In this document: positions 10,486 to 18,955 of the stretch, piece after piece
How positions within the stretch are numbered: position 1 is the stretch's first letter
Layout: each line of letters opens with the position of its first letter
Program-made: the position numbers and the translations under genes
DNA from: Candidatus Pantoea varia
Lineage (GTDB): Bacteria > Pseudomonadota > Gammaproteobacteria > Enterobacterales > Enterobacteriaceae
Assembly: GCF_900115075.1 (NCBI RefSeq)
Contig: NZ_FOVG01000001.1
Location: 558,001 to 622,000, forward strand
Length of the DNA: 64,000 nucleotides
Direction of reading: 5' to 3'
Notes under the pieces: generated by a model
The model's database searches: none
What the model was told of the DNA's origin: nothing
Seen by the model: the letters and a program-made list of their open reading frames with translations, nothing else

Positions 10486-11400
10486 ATGAAGCAAAATGAT
10501 ATTATCATTGATGTTGGTGCGAACTTTGGTGGTTTCTCTTTGGAAATAGCTAAAAGAAACCCAACTTATAATGTCTATGCTATTGAAGCTGAACCAAACT
10601 TAGCTACTCAGTTAGATGAAAATGCTACGAATACGGGTTTAGAAAATCATCAGGTTATCAATTGTGCGGTAAACGAAGAAGAAGGAGATTTTCAATTTTA
10701 TGTCTCCGAACTGGGAGATCATGGTACTTCCAGTTTGCTTCCATTTTCTCAGGACAATATAACGCACGATGAGTATTGGAAAGACCGTAGTGACTTGCAT
10801 CATTCTAAGAGTGTTGTCGTTCACGCTAAGCCACTCGAAAAGATTCTAGATGAAATTAGTTTTGATAATGTCGCATTTATTAAAATTGATGTTCAGGGTC
10901 TTGATCTCGCCGTATTAAAATCATCGGGTTCATATCTGAACAGGATTCAGGCGGGTATGTTAGAAGTGCCCTCTGTGCTTTCAAAGTCCCTCTATGACAA
11001 TACCAGTGAAGACTTAATGTCCGCGTTAGCGTTCCTGAAAGAGAGCGGCTTCAGTGTTTATGCGGTAAAACCAAACGATCCAGCAGCAAATGAATTCAAT
11101 GTATTTTTCGTAAAAAATGGTTTGGATTACAAAGAAATTGAGGAAAAGCTAAACCTGCTTGATTTTCATTTCTATGACGGGAAGCATTTCTGGCATGCTC
11201 CATCTCATAAACTGGAAAATCCTGAACAACATATTTTAAACTTAAATGAAGTTATTTCTTCGCAAACCCAGGAAGTTGAGTCGTTGAAGTTAAAAATAGA
11301 CGCTGTACTTTCTGAGAATAAAGAATTGAAGCATGCTTTAAACGTAATTGAAAGTAATAAAGCTGTGCGATTCTTAAAGTTGATCAAATTAATTAAGTGA
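10486..11400 (+). CDS. FkbM-family SAM methyltransferase with C-terminal coiled coil
   Basis: A class I methyltransferase of 304 residues. Motif I IIDVGANFGGFS is at residues 7-18, IEAEP follows, and FIKIDVQGLD is the FkbM signature near 132-141. After about residue 243 comes a heptad-rich segment containing VESLKLKIDAVLSENKELK, and the protein ends in basic, hydrophobic VRFLKLIKLIK, which could form an amphipathic membrane-contact helix. FkbM enzymes commonly O-methylate sugars. Beside a cap-recognising Wzt, a role in methylating the chain end is a reasonable inference. Confidence 0.8.
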   Translation: MKQNDIIIDVGANFGGFSLEIAKRNPTYNVYAIEAEPNLATQLDENATNTGLENHQVINCAVNEEEGDFQFYVSELGDHGTSSLLPFSQDNITHDEYWKDRSDLHHSKSVVVHAKPLEKILDEISFDNVAFIKIDVQGLDLAVLKSSGSYLNRIQAGMLEVPSVLSKSLYDNTSEDLMSALAFLKESGFSVYAVKPNDPAANEFNVFFVKNGLDYKEIEEKLNLLDFHFYDGKHFWHAPSHKLENPEQHILNLNEVISSQTQEVESLKLKIDAVLSENKELKHALNVIESNKAVRFLKLIKLIK

Positions 11401-11407
11401 GAATGTT

Positions 11408-12163
11408 ATGCTCAATATTGTAATTCCTATGGCTGGTGCTGGAAGTCGTTTTGCTAAAGCTGGTTACCTGGATCCAAAACCATTAATTAAGGTACATGGT
11501 GTACCAATGGTTAATATTGTTATCAATAACCTTAAGCCTGAACAACCGCATAAATTTATATTTATTATTCAAAAAGAACACGAGCAACGCTACCAACTCT
11601 CTGCACTTCTGAAAAGCTGGGAACCGACTTGTGAAATCGTCACAACAGATGGCCTCACTGAAGGCGCTGCCTGTACTGTTTTGTTAGCAAAAGAACATAT
11701 CAACTCAGATGATCCGCTAATGATAGCCAATAGTGATCAATATGTTGACTGCTCGATTGATGAATATTTAAATTTCATGACATCGAATAATTACGATGGT
11801 TTGATAATGACGATGAAAGCTGATGATGCAAAATGGTCTTTTGTTGGATTTGATGCTGATGGTAAAGTTAATAAAGTCGTTGAGAAAGAAGTTATTTCTG
11901 ACGAAGCAACAGTCGGTATTTATAATTTCAAAAAGGGTAGTGAATTCGTTAAATCCGCTGAAGAAATGATTAATAAAAATGAGCGTGTAAATAACGAGTT
12001 TTATGTCGCCCCAGTCTACAACTATTTGATTGAAAGTGGAGCGACAATCGGTGTATTCAATGTGGGCTCTGAAGCTGATGGTATGTATGGTTTAGGGATT
12101 CCAGCGGATTTAGATCTCTTTAAATCTCTTGAATTGTCTAAAAAAGCGACTGCGGGGATATAA
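11408..12163 (+). CDS. Sugar-phosphate nucleotidyltransferase-like protein
   Basis: A 251-residue nucleotidyltransferase (GT-A-like Rossmann fold). The N-terminal signature PMAGAGSRFAKAGY plus DPKPLIKV carries the conserved G-x-G-x-R and P-K residues, and MIANSDQYVD supplies the metal-binding Asp. It should activate a phosphorylated sugar or polyol with an NTP. It begins 7 bases after the methyltransferase stop and leads a run of five coupled genes. The gene at 13423 is a divergent paralogue sharing GAACT, QY-x-D and RVN-x-x-FY blocks. The substrate is not known. Confidence 0.8.
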   Translation: MLNIVIPMAGAGSRFAKAGYLDPKPLIKVHGVPMVNIVINNLKPEQPHKFIFIIQKEHEQRYQLSALLKSWEPTCEIVTTDGLTEGAACTVLLAKEHINSDDPLMIANSDQYVDCSIDEYLNFMTSNNYDGLIMTMKADDAKWSFVGFDADGKVNKVVEKEVISDEATVGIYNFKKGSEFVKSAEEMINKNERVNNEFYVAPVYNYLIESGATIGVFNVGSEADGMYGLGIPADLDLFKSLELSKKATAGI

Positions 12164-12164
12164 A

Positions 12165-12800
12165 ATGGAGATTATTAGCCATCGTGGATACTGGAAATCT
12201 CCCAGTGAAAAAAATGCGCTGCAAGCCTTCAATCGTTCTTTTGAACTCGGTTTAGGTACCGAAACCGATGTGAGAGACTTCAATGGTGAGTTGGTAATAT
12301 CACATGATATTCCAACCGGTAATGAAATGACGGTTGAAGATTTTTTTAAGCTGGTAGATGATAAAAAATTTTCGCTTGCTCTGAATATTAAATCTGATGG
12401 TTTAGTTGATAAGCTCAGTCAACTTATCGAAACATATAGTATTCGTAATGCCTTTGTTTTCGATATGTCAGTTCCAGATCAAATTTCCTACGCCAAAAAT
12501 GGTAAAATTTCATTCTTTTCCCGTGCCAGTGAATATGAACCAGTCATTTCTTTATATGATACATGTCACGGTGTATGGCTGGATGCCTTCAAATCTGTCT
12601 GGTATGATGAGAAATACATACAAAATATTCTGAATGACGGTAAGAAAGTTTGCATTGTCAGTCCTGAGTTACATAAACGAGATGATTATAAAGACCTCTG
12701 GAATATGCTTTTAGTTTCTGGTCTGAAAGATTCCGATAACGTCATTCTTTGTACTGATTTTCCAGAAGAAGCTATTGCTTTTTTAAAGGAGTCAAAATGA
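12165..12800 (+). CDS. Glycerophosphodiester phosphodiesterase-like protein
   Basis: A 211-residue TIM-barrel protein of the GDPD/PI-PLC superfamily. The N-terminus has ISHRGYW, then TETDVRD and VISHD, which match the catalytic HRG, E-x-D and HD blocks of GDPD enzymes. It is shorter than typical GDPD (about 240-350 residues) and has no signal peptide, so it should act in the cytoplasm. ATG 12165 lies two bases after the previous stop; an in-frame ATG at 12129 would extend into that gene. Its 3' end overlaps the HAD gene by four bases. The substrate is unknown. Confidence 0.72.
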   Translation: MEIISHRGYWKSPSEKNALQAFNRSFELGLGTETDVRDFNGELVISHDIPTGNEMTVEDFFKLVDDKKFSLALNIKSDGLVDKLSQLIETYSIRNAFVFDMSVPDQISYAKNGKISFFSRASEYEPVISLYDTCHGVWLDAFKSVWYDEKYIQNILNDGKKVCIVSPELHKRDDYKDLWNMLLVSGLKDSDNVILCTDFPEEAIAFLKESK

Positions 12801-13426
12801 TCAAGGCTGTTATTTTCGACATGGATGGTGTATTGATTGAAGCCAAAGAATGGCATTACGAGGCCCTCAATAAGGCCCTAAATCTCTTTGGCTACAATAT
12901 CAATAGATATGACCATTTAACTAAATTCGATGGTCTGCCGACTAAAGATAAGTTGAATATTCTTTCTGCTGAATATTCCCTGCCACGCGAATTACATGCT
13001 TTCATTAATGAGATGAAGCAGCATTATACAATGGAAATTGTACACACGAAGTGTAAACCTCTTTTCATTCACGAATATGCCTTGTCACGATTAAAGTCTG
13101 AAGGACTCCTCTTAGCGGTCGCATCAAACTCCATAAAAAATACCGTTACAACAATGATGGAAAAGGCTTCTTTGAGTCAGTATCTGGAAGTTATGCTTTC
13201 TAATGAAGATGTAAAAAAAGGGAAGCCGGATCCGGAAATTTACACGAAGGCCATTGGTCTGTTAGGTTTGAAACCTGAAGAGTGTGTTGTCGTAGAAGAT
13301 AATGAGAACGGTATCAAATCTGCTACTGCAGCAGGCGCAAATGTGCTGGTTGTACATGATGTCAGCGATGTGACATATCGTAACATTAAAGCTTATATCG
13401 ACTCTGTTAGTGGAGAATTAAAGTGA
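12797..13426 (+). CDS. HAD-superfamily phosphatase (subfamily IA)
   Basis: A 209-residue haloacid-dehalogenase-like hydrolase. Motif I is FDMDGVLIE (nucleophile Asp with +2 Asp), motif II is VASNS, the lysine motif is KKGKPDPEIY, and the acidic pair is VVEDNENGI. A helical cap lies between motifs I and II, as in beta-phosphoglucomutase or phosphatase relatives. ATGA overlaps the preceding stop and GTGA overlaps the next start. It probably dephosphorylates or isomerises an intermediate made by its neighbours. The exact reaction cannot be told from sequence. Confidence 0.82.
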   Translation: MIKAVIFDMDGVLIEAKEWHYEALNKALNLFGYNINRYDHLTKFDGLPTKDKLNILSAEYSLPRELHAFINEMKQHYTMEIVHTKCKPLFIHEYALSRLKSEGLLLAVASNSIKNTVTTMMEKASLSQYLEVMLSNEDVKKGKPDPEIYTKAIGLLGLKPEECVVVEDNENGIKSATAAGANVLVVHDVSDVTYRNIKAYIDSVSGELK

Positions 13427-14139
13427 ATGTAATTGTACTCGCTGCTGGAGAGAGCTATACAGACAGTGCAGACAAAGGTTATCCGCTTTGTCTGACAGAA
13501 TTTAATGGTGTCCCACTGCTGCAGAAGATTTCTGAAAAACTCGCGTTTAACGCCGGTAAAACTGTTTTCCTGTTTCAGGATAAACACATTAAAAAGCATC
13601 ATTTAAACAATATTGTTCAGCTTCTGAGTAATGGTAATTTTGAATCTTTTCCTGTGCCTGAAAATACTGCAGGTGCTGCATGCACCGCGCTATTGGGTGT
13701 TGTCGGACTGGACCAGGAAGAGCCATTATTGATTGTTAGCGCTAATCAGTATTTAGATATCGACTATCAGGAATTCACAACAGAGATGGAGTCTAAAGAT
13801 TATGATGCTGGCACAGTAGTTTTTGATTCCGTTCATCCAAGGTATTCGTATGTGTTACTTGATGATCAGAAAACAGTTGTTGAAGCTTCTGAAAAAAATC
13901 CAATCAGCCGAAATGCCACGGCAGGCGTTTACTGGTTCAGTAAAACTCGTGACTTCTCGAATTCAGTAATGAACATGATTCGTAAAGATGCACGCGTTAA
14001 TGAGCATTTTTACATTTGCCCTTCGTTTAATGAGCTTATCCTTTTAGGCAAAACAATAGGTGTTAAAGAGATTGATAAAAGTTTCTATCATCCTCTGAAA
14101 ACTCAAACCCAATTTGATTCTAATAAGGGTGACCTGTGA
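13423..14139 (+). CDS. Nucleotidyltransferase-fold protein lacking catalytic motifs
   Basis: A 238-residue protein starting at GTG within a GTGA overlap. It aligns by eye with the product at 11408: GAACTALL, PLLIVSANQYLD, ARVNEHFY and KTIGV correspond to GAACTVLL, PLMIANSDQYVD, ERVNNEFY and ATIGV. The signature loop is degenerate: LAAGESYTDSADKGYPLCL has no G-x-G-x-R arginine and no P-K pair, and the metal Asp of NSD is Ala in SAN. It is probably not an active transferase and may regulate, bind ligand for, or pair with the first copy. Confidence 0.75.
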   Translation: MNVIVLAAGESYTDSADKGYPLCLTEFNGVPLLQKISEKLAFNAGKTVFLFQDKHIKKHHLNNIVQLLSNGNFESFPVPENTAGAACTALLGVVGLDQEEPLLIVSANQYLDIDYQEFTTEMESKDYDAGTVVFDSVHPRYSYVLLDDQKTVVEASEKNPISRNATAGVYWFSKTRDFSNSVMNMIRKDARVNEHFYICPSFNELILLGKTIGVKEIDKSFYHPLKTQTQFDSNKGDL

Positions 14140-14456
14140 AGAGCTTTGAACTCGATAAAATGACTGCAGGCTGGTTTGTTGGTGGTTTCCAGCCAACTGC
14201 TTTTTCAAGTGATGCCTGTGAAGTGGCGGTTAAAAGATACCAAAAAGGCTCTTTTGAAAAAGAACATTATCATAAAATTGCCACAGAAATAACTTGCATC
14301 GTTGAAGGTGAAGTTATTATGTGTGGAAAAAAATGGACTACAGGCGACATTATTGTTCTGGAACCGGGTGAAATTACTTCATTTGAGGCTTTAACTGATG
14401 TCATTACAACTGTCGTTAAATTGCCTGGTGCTTTAAATGATAAGTATGTAGTGTAA
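14136..14456 (+). CDS. Small cupin-domain protein
   Basis: A 106-residue single-domain protein starting at GTG in a GTGA overlap. Cupin motif 1 can be read as EKEHYHKIATEITCIVEGE, with metal-ligand-like His and Glu residues, and motif 2 as GDIIVLEPGEITSFEALTD, where the usual final His is missing. It may bind or isomerise a sugar or small acid, or act as a sensor. It is the last gene before a strong terminator, so it belongs to the five-gene module. Confidence 0.72.
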   Translation: MKSFELDKMTAGWFVGGFQPTAFSSDACEVAVKRYQKGSFEKEHYHKIATEITCIVEGEVIMCGKKWTTGDIIVLEPGEITSFEALTDVITTVVKLPGALNDKYVV

Positions 14457-14460
14457 AAAA

Positions 14461-14491
14461 AAGGTGGTGTAGATTTACACCACCTTAGTTT
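14461..14491. terminator. Strong terminator at the end of the polysaccharide locus
   Basis: AAGGTGGTGTA (14461-14471) pairs perfectly with TACACCACCTT (14476-14486) around a GATT loop. A-rich sequence precedes it and AGTTTTCTGTTTT follows. The A-run and T-run on the two sides suit termination in both directions. Convergent transcription arrives from the gene at 14571. Confidence 0.88.
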
Positions 14492-14570
14492 TCTGTTTTA
14501 TTCTGACTTCCTGCTTTCCATCAAAGCGTTCAGCTAATCACCTTATTTTGTGCTCGTTAGCAAAATACAT

Positions 14571-15869
14571 TTACCCTACCAGCAAATCCCCGCTCCGAAT
14601 CTCTCGCTCACCAGCCAGTCTCACCACCAGCATGCCTGCCGTTGCAAACCTTACCCAGTGTCGCGCATAGAGAATACCGCCATGCTCTGCCACCAGTGGG
14701 GTGATATGGTCGGTCAGCGGATCGACAATCTCAGCGACCACTTCTCCCGGACGAATCAGTGCGCCCAGCGGTTTACGATGCAGAATCAGACCTGACACCG
14801 GTGAATGAATGTATTCACATCCCGCTAACGGCGTTGGTAGATTTTTCAGGGCAGGGGAGGTCGCCGCCGATCCTTCGCTGTGACGCTCTTTGATTACGCC
14901 GGTCTCTCCCGGTGCTTCAGCGAGGTCTGGCACGTTTAAACCAATCGGACCGTCATTGATTGCCACGATATCGTCACCGCCCGCGCTCGCCGGGACCAGC
15001 TCATCGCCGCCAATGACGGGCGCGGCCACTTCCACGGAAATCGAAGGCTCGCTGTAGCCGATATAGCCGCCTTCCTGCAGCGCCGAAATAATCGCATCCG
15101 CATCTTTCTCCGCCTGCTCAGGCGAAACATCCCGCACGCCACGCAGCTCAAGCGTCACCGGCAGCAATCCGCGCGGCATCGGGTAGTCTTTGCCGAACCG
15201 CTCTGCCAGCGTCAGCCAGGGTTCGCAGCAGGCTTCATCAAACGGTTCACCGCCAGAGATCTGCGCCAGCAGCTGGACTTCACTGCCTAACCAGCGCGCC
15301 AGCGGCTCAATGTCCGGCCAGGCATGCGGCGTGGTGTAGAGATGCGGCACAGCTTCCCAGTCACAGTGCAGGTCAATCATCAGGTCTGCCTGGCTTGCCA
15401 TCCGCATCAGCGTGTAGCGTTGCGCATCCAGCTCCGTTTTTGGCACGGTATCGCGATAGTGACGATCGATCGCCTCGCGGATCAGGCTCCGGTTCTGCGA
15501 TTCGCTCTGGGTCAGACTGTCAGCCAGCCCGGCCGCCAGCGTGTTGCCCAGTGACGGAAAACGACGGTTAAAGTCCTGACCGGAGAGCGTATGGAAGCGA
15601 CCCAGATGTGTGCCGTGCCAGTGCTGTCCCAGCGCCAGCGGATTGGCAACCGGAACCAGGGTAAAGGCGGCTTTGAGTTGTCCGGCCGACTCCAGCGCCT
15701 GCAGTCTTTGTTTCAGAAACCATGCCACCGCCATACCGGGCAGTTCGTCGCCATGCAGCGCAGCCTGGATATACACCTGCCGCTCGTTGTCCGAAGCAAA
15801 ATGGAAACTGATGATTTCACGCTGGGTGCCTAAAGAGGCGCTTAACAGTGGATGATGTTGTTGATGCAT
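14571..15869 (-). CDS. M14-type zinc hydrolase of the succinylglutamate desuccinylase/aspartoacylase family
   Basis: A 432-residue protein. LHGDELPG gives the zinc ligands H39 and E42, and DLMIDLHCDW near residue 165 gives the third His. These enzymes deacylate or deaminoacylate small molecules. The middle of the protein (about 280-350) is a low-complexity acidic linker rich in Ala, Gly and Pro, before a lipoyl-like beta C-terminal domain (SPVSGLILHRKPLGALIRPG). The linker makes it longer than AstE. It lies downstream of a periplasmic binding protein gene, so processing of an imported amino acid derivative is plausible but not proven. Confidence 0.78.
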   Translation of the reverse strand: MHQQHHPLLSASLGTQREIISFHFASDNERQVYIQAALHGDELPGMAVAWFLKQRLQALESAGQLKAAFTLVPVANPLALGQHWHGTHLGRFHTLSGQDFNRRFPSLGNTLAAGLADSLTQSESQNRSLIREAIDRHYRDTVPKTELDAQRYTLMRMASQADLMIDLHCDWEAVPHLYTTPHAWPDIEPLARWLGSEVQLLAQISGGEPFDEACCEPWLTLAERFGKDYPMPRGLLPVTLELRGVRDVSPEQAEKDADAIISALQEGGYIGYSEPSISVEVAAPVIGGDELVPASAGGDDIVAINDGPIGLNVPDLAEAPGETGVIKERHSEGSAATSPALKNLPTPLAGCEYIHSPVSGLILHRKPLGALIRPGEVVAEIVDPLTDHITPLVAEHGGILYARHWVRFATAGMLVVRLAGEREIRSGDLLVG

Positions 15870-15975
15870 ACCGTGTTAATGTCCTTTAATCGGCAAAGGA
15901 CGACAGCGCGCCGTCCTGAAAAAGTTAAAGTATAGTTCTGGATCGCGGTGAGGACGAAAAAGGGCGACCGCGAGG

Positions 15976-16767
15976 TTACTGCTGGATAGAGATATCCGTA
16001 GCGAAGTAGCGCTTCTGAATCTGGTCAAACGTGCCGTTCTTTTTGATTTCGGTAAAGGCGCTATCCAGTGCGGTTTTCAGTTCGGTATCGCCTTTACGCA
16101 GGCCTATTGCCGTGCCGGGGCCGATAATCGGATCCTGAATAATCGGGCCAGCCAGTTCAAAATCTCTACCCTGCGGATGCTTCAGGAAGCCAATGGCCGC
16201 CTGTGCCGCATCGGTGAAGACCGCATCCAGTCGGCCTGAAACCAGATCGCTTTCAACCTGTGCCTGATCGCCATAAGGCACCACGGTCACACCATGGGGC
16301 TGCCATTTCGCCAGTGCATAGCGTTCCTGTACCGTTCCCTGTTCCACGCCGACCGTTTTTCCTTTCAGGGATTCAACCGTCGGCAATATGCCCGCGCCTT
16401 TACGGGCGATGAGCTGGGTATGGGTGTCATAGAGCGGCTGGGTGAAATCGATCTGTTTCAGGCGCTCTTCGGTAATCCCCATGTCCGAGAGAATGGCATC
16501 GAATTTCCGCGCCTTCAGCGCCGGGATCATGCTGTCAAACTGGCTTTCGACCCAGACACATTTCGCCTGCATCTGCGTACAGAGCGCATTGCCCAGATCA
16601 ATATCAAAGCCGACCAGCTTGCCCTGTGGCGTTTTCGATTCAAACGGCGGATAGGTCGGATCGACCGCGAAACGCACCTGCTCGATTTTCGCCTGAGCGC
16701 CAAAAGCGCAGCCTGCCATAACCGCCACAGCCAGCGTCTGACGCAGGCGTTGAGTGAAAATGTTCAT
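15976..16767 (-). CDS. Periplasmic amino-acid-binding protein (ArgT/HisJ family)
   Basis: Solute-binding protein of an ABC importer, 263 residues from the chosen start. A signal peptide runs from MNIFTQRLRQ through a hydrophobic core to cleavage near GAQA-KIEQ. The mature part has VRFAVDPTYPPFESKTPQGK, GFDIDLGNALC and DAILSDMGITEERLK, the usual signature of lysine/arginine/ornithine/histidine-binding proteins. The frame extends to 16833, but ATG 16767 begins the signal peptide. No permease or ATPase gene is adjacent, so it may serve a transporter encoded elsewhere. Confidence 0.86.
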   Translation of the reverse strand: MNIFTQRLRQTLAVAVMAGCAFGAQAKIEQVRFAVDPTYPPFESKTPQGKLVGFDIDLGNALCTQMQAKCVWVESQFDSMIPALKARKFDAILSDMGITEERLKQIDFTQPLYDTHTQLIARKGAGILPTVESLKGKTVGVEQGTVQERYALAKWQPHGVTVVPYGDQAQVESDLVSGRLDAVFTDAAQAAIGFLKHPQGRDFELAGPIIQDPIIGPGTAIGLRKGDTELKTALDSAFTEIKKNGTFDQIQKRYFATDISIQQ

Positions 16768-16833
16768 GATTTTGCTCTTATTCTGTCGTGATGAGTGATT
16801 ATGCAGAGTATCGCCGGGCTGCCGGGATGGCAA

Positions 16834-17310
16834 TTACTGCGTTATCTTCACCACGTCAGCCGCGCAGAGCGACCGGTAATCTTCGGTGTTAAGAATCACT
16901 GAGCGCTCCAGCAGACCGGCGTTAAATGCGATCTCCGGATAACGTTCTAACAGCGCGGGGTCAACCACCAGTCTGAGGTCGGGATGAAAGCTGAACGGCG
17001 GGATCGCCCCGAATACGCAGCCGGTCAGCAGATCGGTCTCCGCCGGACTGGCGAGTGAGGCGCGTCGTCCACCGACTGCTGCCGCGACTTTGCCCAGATC
17101 CGCCTGCTGATCGGCCGGTAAAACCGCCAGCACATGCTGTTTAACGCCGTTGCCTTTCACATGACAGACCAGCGCTTTCGCGCCCTGGCCAATTTCGGTG
17201 CCGCGTATCGCCGCAACCGCTTCACATTTACCGGTCGCTTCATGCTCCATCAGGCGATAGCGTGCCTGGTGCTGGTCGAGCAGGGCGATTAATTTTTCAT
17301 GGGTCGTCAC
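16834..17310 (-). CDS. yeaK: YbaK/ProX-domain aminoacyl-tRNA deacylase, YeaK-like
   Basis: A 158-residue single-domain protein close to E. coli YeaK. MEHEATGKCEAVAAIRGTEIG, ALVCHVKGNGVKQHVLAVL, GGRRASLASPAE and GCVFGAIPPFSFHP are the matching blocks (first given in part). YeaK hydrolyses mischarged aminoacyl-tRNAs. The start is a GTG that overlaps the end of the hipB-like gene by 14 bases, so its translation is coupled to the toxin-antitoxin operon. E. coli yeaK is not part of a hip operon, which makes this context unusual. Confidence 0.88.
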   Translation of the reverse strand: MTTHEKLIALLDQHQARYRLMEHEATGKCEAVAAIRGTEIGQGAKALVCHVKGNGVKQHVLAVLPADQQADLGKVAAAVGGRRASLASPAETDLLTGCVFGAIPPFSFHPDLRLVVDPALLERYPEIAFNAGLLERSVILNTEDYRSLCAADVVKITQ

Positions 17311-17632
17311 GGTTCTCTCCCTGGGCAGTGAGTTGCAGCATCAGTGTCTGCAGCATATGGGGTTGACGCGGTAGCACGCCGGTTTTCAGACCCAGCGGTT
17401 TAAAGGCCCGGTTGAGCGTACTCAGGGTGGTATTTTCTCTGTCTTGCTCGATATCTGACAGCGTACGGCGGCTAATCCCTGCCAGCGCGGCATAGCGTTC
17501 CTGTGAGAATCCCAGTACGTTTTTGCGAAGCTGCATCAGGAGCTCACCCTGTGACAATTTTTCTTCAAGAAACTGCTGAAGCAGGTTCAGCAGCATTGCC
17601 TCGCGTTCAAAGGGTGACAGCGTTTTCTTCAT
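17297..17632 (-). CDS. HipB-like helix-turn-helix antitoxin
   Basis: A 111-residue XRE-family DNA-binding protein. The helix-turn-helix covers GFSQERYAALAGISRRTLSDIEQ (residues about 41-63; not quoted in full elsewhere), followed by NTTLSTLNRAFKPLGL, typical of HipB. It should bind the operators upstream of the operon and neutralise the HipA-like kinase. The ATG overlaps the hipA stop (ATGA). The gene follows the toxin, the reverse of the classical hipB-hipA order. Confidence 0.84.
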   Translation of the reverse strand: MKKTLSPFEREAMLLNLLQQFLEEKLSQGELLMQLRKNVLGFSQERYAALAGISRRTLSDIEQDRENTTLSTLNRAFKPLGLKTGVLPRQPHMLQTLMLQLTAQGENRDDP

Positions 17633-18945
17633 AGTTGCCAGCCTTCAATACGTTGATCCAGATAATCGAAGCCGAGAGCGGGCATCGTCAGAATGGATGC
17701 CGGAACGCCTCGTTGCAGCAGGCGCTTTTTGAGTCCGGTAAGCTGGCGAGCCAGCGTGGCCAGTTCAGCCCGTAATCTGTCTGCTGGCACCAGATCACTT
17801 AATGCGTCAGCAATCTGTTGCCATTGATAGTGGCCACCCTCTTCAAAAGGCGATCCCCATTGCGTAGTCCGTACCACGCCTTCGGGATCCGCTTTCATTG
17901 GCGCAAAATCATAAATGGGTGCAAGCCCCATGTCGGTGTCCTTTTTCAGAATCGCGCTGTTACGGCCATGGTTATCCGAATTGCCAAACGCAATATTCAG
18001 CATGTCGCGTTTTACCCACTCAATGACGAACTCCTCCTGCGCGGCCCTGTCAGGATGAAGTCGTTTAATCAACGTGCGGATCACCTCAAAATGATTGAGA
18101 TTGCTGCCTGGCGGTTTTTGCACTATTGAATAGATTGATTCCAGACCGTACATCACTTTTTCGCCGGCGACGTAAGAGACATCAAAGCGGGGTAACCATA
18201 AGGAAGGATAACGGCTACCTTCACACAACTTCATGTTGCCACAGGGAATGGTGTCGAAACCCATCGCCGCTAACTCATGATAGTAGTGATATTCGGTGCG
18301 AAGTATGTCGCAGTCGATCGCGCTACGCGCGCCGCGCGGATACTTCACCAGATAATGGGCATCCTGATTTTGTAGGTCATCCTGCCAGGTATCTATCCAT
18401 ACCTCATCCTGTGGCGTATAGCGCAATAAGAGTTTTGGCGCTTCACCGCCTGCCCCTGTCGCTCCGCCACTGGCTGCCCCCATTTGCTGAGCGTACGCCA
18501 GAAAATCACTGTCACGTTCGATGACCCATTCAGACGGAAAACGCCGGTCGCGTAGCTGACTTTGAGGGGGTAACGCGGGTATCGACTCTTTGATGCGCAG
18601 ATTTCCCACTGGCGCAATTGTGCCAGATTTCAGCAACCAGAAATCCTGCTCAGCGGCAGATTTTCCCTGTAACCCCAGCTGCTGAACCCAGTAACGTCTA
18701 CTGGCACCGGCAGGCATGATGTCATCCAGAAAGGTAAACCATGGACGAGCCGCATAGCTGCCAATAAGCATGACCGGGTAATTCAGACTGCAGCTGGCAT
18801 AATCATTACGGTCAAGATAATCAACAGCGTAGTCAAAGTCATAGGCGAGTAAAGCGGGGCTTTCACGTCCCTGGCGAGGATGCTGGATATTGAGCTGAGC
18901 AGCATCATGCCAGCGGCCCTTAATAAATAGCTGGAGTGTGAGCAT
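17629..18945 (-). CDS. HipA-family serine/threonine kinase toxin
   Basis: A full-length HipA-like kinase of 438 residues. The N-terminal subdomain is followed by a GTIAPVGNLRI block, a substrate/ATP-binding YLVKYPRG lysine segment, the catalytic loop FGNSDNHGRN and the metal-binding APIYDFAPM. E. coli HipA phosphorylates glutamyl-tRNA synthetase; this protein's target is unknown. AGGAG lies six bases before ATG 18945. A palindrome directly upstream suggests autoregulation by the downstream HipB-like protein. Confidence 0.85.
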   Translation of the reverse strand: MLTLQLFIKGRWHDAAQLNIQHPRQGRESPALLAYDFDYAVDYLDRNDYASCSLNYPVMLIGSYAARPWFTFLDDIMPAGASRRYWVQQLGLQGKSAAEQDFWLLKSGTIAPVGNLRIKESIPALPPQSQLRDRRFPSEWVIERDSDFLAYAQQMGAASGGATGAGGEAPKLLLRYTPQDEVWIDTWQDDLQNQDAHYLVKYPRGARSAIDCDILRTEYHYYHELAAMGFDTIPCGNMKLCEGSRYPSLWLPRFDVSYVAGEKVMYGLESIYSIVQKPPGSNLNHFEVIRTLIKRLHPDRAAQEEFVIEWVKRDMLNIAFGNSDNHGRNSAILKKDTDMGLAPIYDFAPMKADPEGVVRTTQWGSPFEEGGHYQWQQIADALSDLVPADRLRAELATLARQLTGLKKRLLQRGVPASILTMPALGFDYLDQRIEGWQL

Positions 18946-18955
18946 GACAGCTCCT

